The notes under the pieces were generated by a model. It made no database searches. It was not told the DNA's origin and saw only the letters and a program-made list of their open reading frames with translations. A DNA stretch of 42,927 nt from Azonexus fungiphilus (GTDB lineage Bacteria > Pseudomonadota > Gammaproteobacteria > Burkholderiales > Rhodocyclaceae), in assembly GCF_003634965.1 (NCBI RefSeq), contig NZ_RBXP01000017.1:1-42927 (forward strand), read 5' to 3'. Every line of letters begins with the position of its first letter. Position 1 is the first letter of the stretch. This document shows positions 39,374 to 42,927 of this stretch, piece by piece. The position numbers were made by a program, and so were the translations under genes.

Positions 39374-41225
39374 AACGGGTCAATTGGGCATAAAACAACG
39401 GCAGGCGCAGCGGCAGTTCTTCCGGGCTGCGCAGCACCGCGTAGCCGGTGGCGCCGAACAGGTGCGGCAGGTAGCCGCCGCCTTCGCGGTCGATTGTCAG
39501 GCAGAAGGGAACGAGGCCGAGCCGGCGCGCCTCGTGTACCGCGGCGCGGGTGTCCTCGATGCCGTAGCGGCTGTCGTAGAGGTCGAGGTCGTTCGGCTTG
39601 CCGTCGGAGAGCAGGATCAGGATCCGCCGCGCTGCCCTTTCCTCGGCCAGCAGCTGCGTTGCCCGCCGGATCGCCGCACCCATGCGCGTGTAGTAGCCGG
39701 GGCGGATGGCGCTGACGCGGCCGCGCACGCTGTCGTTGAACGGCTCGGCGAATTCCTTGAGGCGATGGAAGCGGACCTGGTTGCGACGCACCGAGGAGAA
39801 GCCGCAGATCGCGAAGCGGTCGCCGGTGGCGCGCAGGGTTTCGCCGAACAGCAGCAGGGCGTCGCGGATCACGTCGATGACGCGGGCGTCGCTGGAGACC
39901 CAGGTGTCGGTCGACAGCGAAAGGTCGGCGAGGACCAGGCAGGCGAGGTCGCGTTCGCGCTTTTCCAGCGACAGGTGCAGCTGGCCGGCCGGGTGCAGGC
40001 CGCAGCGGCGGTCGGTCGAGGCGCGCACGACCGCGTCGAGGTCGAGCTCGCTGCCGTCGGGTTGTCCCTTGAGCCAGCGGCGACCGGGCTGCAGCGCGGC
40101 GAACTGCTGGTGCAGGCGCCGTGCCGTGCGTGCCAGGCGCGCCGGCAGCGGCGTCGGGGTCGCGTGGCGCGAGGCCATTTCCTGCAGGCAGACGTGGTCC
40201 GGCTGCATCTTGTCCTTGCGGTAGTCCCATTCCGGCAGCGCGATGCCGGCGCCGATCGGGATGTCGTCCTCGGCCGCCGACGGCAGGTCGAGGTCGAAGC
40301 GGATGCGCGAGGCGATGCGCTCGCCGTCCTCCGGCGTCGCCAGCGCCAGCTGGTCCATCTCGCGGGCGGCTTCCTCGGCGTTCTCGTCGGGGTCGTCGTC
40401 GACGCTGCGGTTGACGCGCAGGAACTCGGCGACCGAGAGCAGGCTTTCGGCGCGGAAGAACATCAGCACGCCGTTCTTTTCCTTGGGCATGTCGACGCGC
40501 TCGGCGCGGTGGGCGTCCTTGTTGGCGTCGCGGACTTCGCCGCCGCCATTGGCTTCGCTGCCGCCGCCGTCGCCGGCACGGGCGGCGGCGAGGGCGATGT
40601 CGTCGCGCCATTGCAGCCAGAGCAGGACCGGCTGGTACGGCGGCGCCTCGGCCGGCACCGCCGGCAGCGCGGCGACGCTGCCGGGATCGGTGAGCGCCTG
40701 GCGGATCGCCCGTTCACGGTCGACCTCGCCTGGCGGCAGTTTTTCAGGCGCCAGGCGTTCCTTCAGGTAGTGCTCGACCAGGCGCCGGTAGCGCGCCTGC
40801 AGCCCCGGCCAGGTGGCGAGCGCCGCCTGCGTCGCCAGCTGGTTGCGGCGGAAGTCATCGCCGGCCTCGGCCGGCAGGCGGTCGAGGCTGGCGGCGAGCG
40901 CGGCCAGCCAGTAGTAGAGGTCGCGGTTCAGCGCCGGCTCGGCGAAGGCGTCGATCTGCGGCGGCAGGCGCAGCGTGCTGCTGTCGCGACGGGCCAGGGT
41001 GATCCGCTCGCCGCTGCCGGCGACCCGCGCCAGCCAGCGCCGGCGGCTGCCATGGACGTCGGCGGTGGCGGCGGCGACACGCAGCCCGGGATCGCCGCCG
41101 AGGGCGCGGAAGAAGATGCCGAGCGGGCGTTCCATCGTCTTCAGTTCGACCGCCGCCTGCGGATGACTGCCGCCGGCGGCGCGGGTGATCCAGCGGTGCC
41201 AGACCTTGCCGACCCATTCTTCCAT
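39372..41225 (-). CDS. norD: nitric oxide reductase activation protein NorD
   Basis: 617 residues. The C-terminal quarter is a von Willebrand factor A domain with MIDAS motif DLSLSTDTW, then FAICGFSSVRRNQVRFHRLKEF, IRPGYYTRMGAAIRRA and ILLLSDGKPNDLDLYDSRYG, all strongly NorD/CbbO-like. The N-terminal part (MEEWVGKVWHRWITRAAGG) is helical. NorD with the AAA+ partner NorQ matures the NO reductase NorB, probably by inserting the non-haem iron. GAGGAGAT precedes ATG 41225, which overlaps the stop of the upstream ferredoxin gene by one base. No norQ is visible in the window. Confidence 0.9.
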   Translation of the reverse strand: MEEWVGKVWHRWITRAAGGSHPQAAVELKTMERPLGIFFRALGGDPGLRVAAATADVHGSRRRWLARVAGSGERITLARRDSSTLRLPPQIDAFAEPALNRDLYYWLAALAASLDRLPAEAGDDFRRNQLATQAALATWPGLQARYRRLVEHYLKERLAPEKLPPGEVDRERAIRQALTDPGSVAALPAVPAEAPPYQPVLLWLQWRDDIALAAARAGDGGGSEANGGGEVRDANKDAHRAERVDMPKEKNGVLMFFRAESLLSVAEFLRVNRSVDDDPDENAEEAAREMDQLALATPEDGERIASRIRFDLDLPSAAEDDIPIGAGIALPEWDYRKDKMQPDHVCLQEMASRHATPTPLPARLARTARRLHQQFAALQPGRRWLKGQPDGSELDLDAVVRASTDRRCGLHPAGQLHLSLEKRERDLACLVLADLSLSTDTWVSSDARVIDVIRDALLLFGETLRATGDRFAICGFSSVRRNQVRFHRLKEFAEPFNDSVRGRVSAIRPGYYTRMGAAIRRATQLLAEERAARRILILLSDGKPNDLDLYDSRYGIEDTRAAVHEARRLGLVPFCLTIDREGGGYLPHLFGATGYAVLRSPEELPLRLPLFYAQLTR

Positions 41226-42175
41226 CAGCGTATCTCCTCTTTGCCGGGGCGGAAGCCGGCTTCGTTGCTGCGCGCCTGGGCATCCTTGACCCAGTGCAGC
41301 AGCGCGCCGCCCGGGTTGTCGGCCTGTGTTTCGGCGCAGGCGCTCAGGCATTGCCCGCACTGCGTGCAGGTGAACATGTGGCGTTTGATGTTGCGCGGGT
41401 TGAGCCGCATCGGGCAGACCATGTCGCAGGCCGAGGCCCGTTCCGGCAGGCATTGCGTGCACGCGGCGCCGCGCTTGCGTTCGAAACCGACGACCATGCC
41501 GTCGCGGTTGCCGATCCAGATCAGCGACTGGAACAGGCCGACGGCGCAGGCATAGCGGCAGAACAGGTGGCGCGCGAAGAGGAATTCGATGCTCAGGGCG
41601 ACGGTGCCGGCGCCGATGAAGATCGCCTGGTTGCGCGTCAGGCTGCCCTGCCACAGGTTGGCGTAGATTTCGGCCGGCGGCAGCAGGTAGGTGAGGAAGG
41701 CGACCGCCCAGCAGAAGGCGAAGCCGACCGCCGCCGGCAGCACCAGCAGCCACCAGCGCCAGTCGTGGCGGCGCGGCTGGCCGTCGGGCAGCCACGGCGG
41801 CAGGATTTCCTTTTCCCACAGGCTCGGCTTGCCGCTGGCGCGCAGCATCAGGCCGTTGATCGCCTCGACCACCGAGAAATGCGGGCACAGCCAGCCGCAA
41901 TAAAGCCGGCCCCAGCGCCGGGCGACCAGCAGGAAAGCCGCGGCGCCGGCGAAAAGCGGCAGGAACAGGCGCAGCAGCACATTGGCGGCGGCTTCGCCGG
42001 CGCCGATGCGGCCGGCCAGGAAATCGTCGAGGCCGAGCCGCCATTCCCAGCCGAGCAGCCAGGCATGGCCGGCGTCCAGGTCGTAGCGGAACAGGTTGAG
42101 CACCGGCGCCACCAGGAAGAGCACGAAGAAGCCGGCCTGGAAGGCCAGCCGCTTGCGTTGCAGCGCGTCCTTCAT
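41225..42175 (-). CDS. membrane polyferredoxin (NapH/NosR/CcoG-like 4Fe-4S protein)
   Basis: 316 residues. Four or five membrane helices (about 10-30, 62-82, 130-150, 165-190) surround a CGWLCPHFSVVEAING motif. The C-terminal half has ferredoxin-type clusters: CTQCLPERASACDMVCPM and CTQCGQCLSACAE, plus ARHLFCRYACAVG. This combination is that of NapH/NosR/CcoG-type proteins that pass electrons or assist metal-centre assembly. It is coupled to norD (one-base overlap) and to the preceding membrane gene (four-base overlap), so a role in NO reductase maturation or electron supply is inferred. Confidence 0.85.
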   Translation of the reverse strand: MKDALQRKRLAFQAGFFVLFLVAPVLNLFRYDLDAGHAWLLGWEWRLGLDDFLAGRIGAGEAAANVLLRLFLPLFAGAAAFLLVARRWGRLYCGWLCPHFSVVEAINGLMLRASGKPSLWEKEILPPWLPDGQPRRHDWRWWLLVLPAAVGFAFCWAVAFLTYLLPPAEIYANLWQGSLTRNQAIFIGAGTVALSIEFLFARHLFCRYACAVGLFQSLIWIGNRDGMVVGFERKRGAACTQCLPERASACDMVCPMRLNPRNIKRHMFTCTQCGQCLSACAETQADNPGGALLHWVKDAQARSNEAGFRPGKEEIR

Positions 42176-42576
42176 GGCAGCGGCGGCCCGATCAGCGGGA
42201 AGCGCCAGGCATGGCCGTTCATCGCCCGGATCATGCCCATCACGCCGAGGTAGATCAGGCCGGCATGGACGAGCACAAAATAGAGCACGCCGATCACCCA
42301 GGTCCACGGATTGGCGAAGCCGCCGAGGCCGATGATGGCCAGGCTGAAGCCGACCAGCACGGCGCCGCCCCACAGGCTGGCGACGACGTTCTGCTGCAGG
42401 TGGTTGCGCACCAGCGGATCGGCATGATCGCGGTGGCGCAGCCAGAGCACGAGCAGGGCGACGAAGCCGAGGCCGGGCAGCAGCATCAGGTTGACCAGGA
42501 AGAGCACGCCGGCGGCGATCGCCAGCGGCGGGCCGGGCATGACGTGGTTGAGCGGATCGGGGCGTTCGATGGTCAA
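42172..42576 (-). CDS. DUF4870-like small membrane protein
   Basis: 134 residues with three or four hydrophobic helices (about 17-46, 64-86, 90-116) and the DUF4870-type ending GMIRAMNGHAWRFPLIGP. ALLVLWLRHRDHADPLVRNHLQQN between helices also fits that family. Function unknown; it starts the coupled set with the polyferredoxin and norD. AGGAAATTCC precedes the start. Its open frame directly follows the norB terminator, so it likely has its own promoter within 42577-42664. Confidence 0.75.
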   Translation of the reverse strand: MTIERPDPLNHVMPGPPLAIAAGVLFLVNLMLLPGLGFVALLVLWLRHRDHADPLVRNHLQQNVVASLWGGAVLVGFSLAIIGLGGFANPWTWVIGVLYFVLVHAGLIYLGVMGMIRAMNGHAWRFPLIGPPLP

Positions 42577-42664
42577 GGAATTTCCTGGTGACGGATGGGT
42601 GCAGGCAGTCTAGGAAGGGCGGCGGCCAGCGGCCTTGATGCGCGCTAAGAAAGCGCCGGTAAAC

Positions 42665-42688
42665 AAAAAAGGGCGGCCGAAGCCGCCC
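42665..42688 (-). terminator. rho-independent terminator after norB
   Basis: Minus strand GGGCGGC-TTCG-GCCGCCC, a perfect 7-bp stem with a stable tetraloop, followed by TTTTTT (plus A-run 42665-42670). It separates norB from the downstream accessory genes. Confidence 0.9.
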
Positions 42689-42712
42689 GAAAACTCAATG
42701 AGGAAGGGTTTT

Positions 42713-42927
<215 letters not shown>

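Noticed and set aside
39384..42253. Long plus-strand open frames opposite norD and the polyferredoxin gene
   Set aside because: The minus strand carries unmistakable NorD (MIDAS) and 4Fe-4S motifs; the plus frames are low-complexity shadows.

Overview
The window looks like a chromosomal segment of a GC-rich Gram-negative betaproteobacterium, most likely Rhodocyclales (Dechloromonas/Azonexus-like). This is inferred from the gene order (aroA-cmk, rpsA, ihfB, lapA, lapB, rfaE1, hldD, cysM), the housekeeping proteins, a nitric oxide reductase locus and strong GC bias. No marker gene such as 16S rRNA is present to confirm it.

Layout. (1) 1-4123: end of a surface-polysaccharide cluster (rfbA end, rfbC, a DegT-type sugar aminotransferase, a WbpM/CapD-type sugar-nucleotide dehydratase). 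It is visibly less GC-rich from within rfbC onward. (2) 4202-13345: a dense plus-strand housekeeping run: fused aroA-cmk, rpsA, ihfB, terminator, lapA-lapB (LPS assembly control), rfaE1-hldD (heptose for the LPS core), cysM and a PolB-like 3'-5' exonuclease. (3) 13403-15929: ppa, nadE, glnB. (4) Minus-strand smr-trxB, divergent from ftsK-lolA (15987-20966).

(5) 21057-33712 is an accessory block lying between lolA and rarA, genes that are adjacent in many proteobacteria. Its left part is a TonB-dependent receptor, a NarL-type response regulator, a 7TM-type histidine kinase, an autotransporter with HAF-like repeats, and a PhzF-family enzyme. Repeated ATGTGAT elements precede both the regulator pair and the autotransporter, suggesting one small regulon. 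Its right part is a chromosomal integron. An integron-integrase gene reads rightward from 32843, preceded by a promoter with a LexA-like box and an attI-type site. An array of small, mostly unknown minus-strand cassette genes extends leftward, separated by attC sites whose cores contain several of the stop codons. The integrase keeps its C-terminal catalytic residues and the integron-specific insert but lacks about 50 residues around the first catalytic arginine, so it is predicted to be inactive.

(6) 33756-38905: rarA, an M14 peptidase, serS, mltF and tRNA-Ser(CGA). (7) 39085-42927, minus strand: the end of norB, a DUF4870-like membrane protein, a membrane polyferredoxin, norD and a small membrane protein, i.e. 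part of a denitrification (NO reductase) locus.

A perfect palindrome, TGACGGTCGACCGTCA or shorter forms of it, recurs in four intergenic gaps (near 15950, 29450, 35095 and 36078), with a half copy near 39370. It is an uncharacterised dispersed extragenic element. All calls are from reading sequence and translations; no database search was run.
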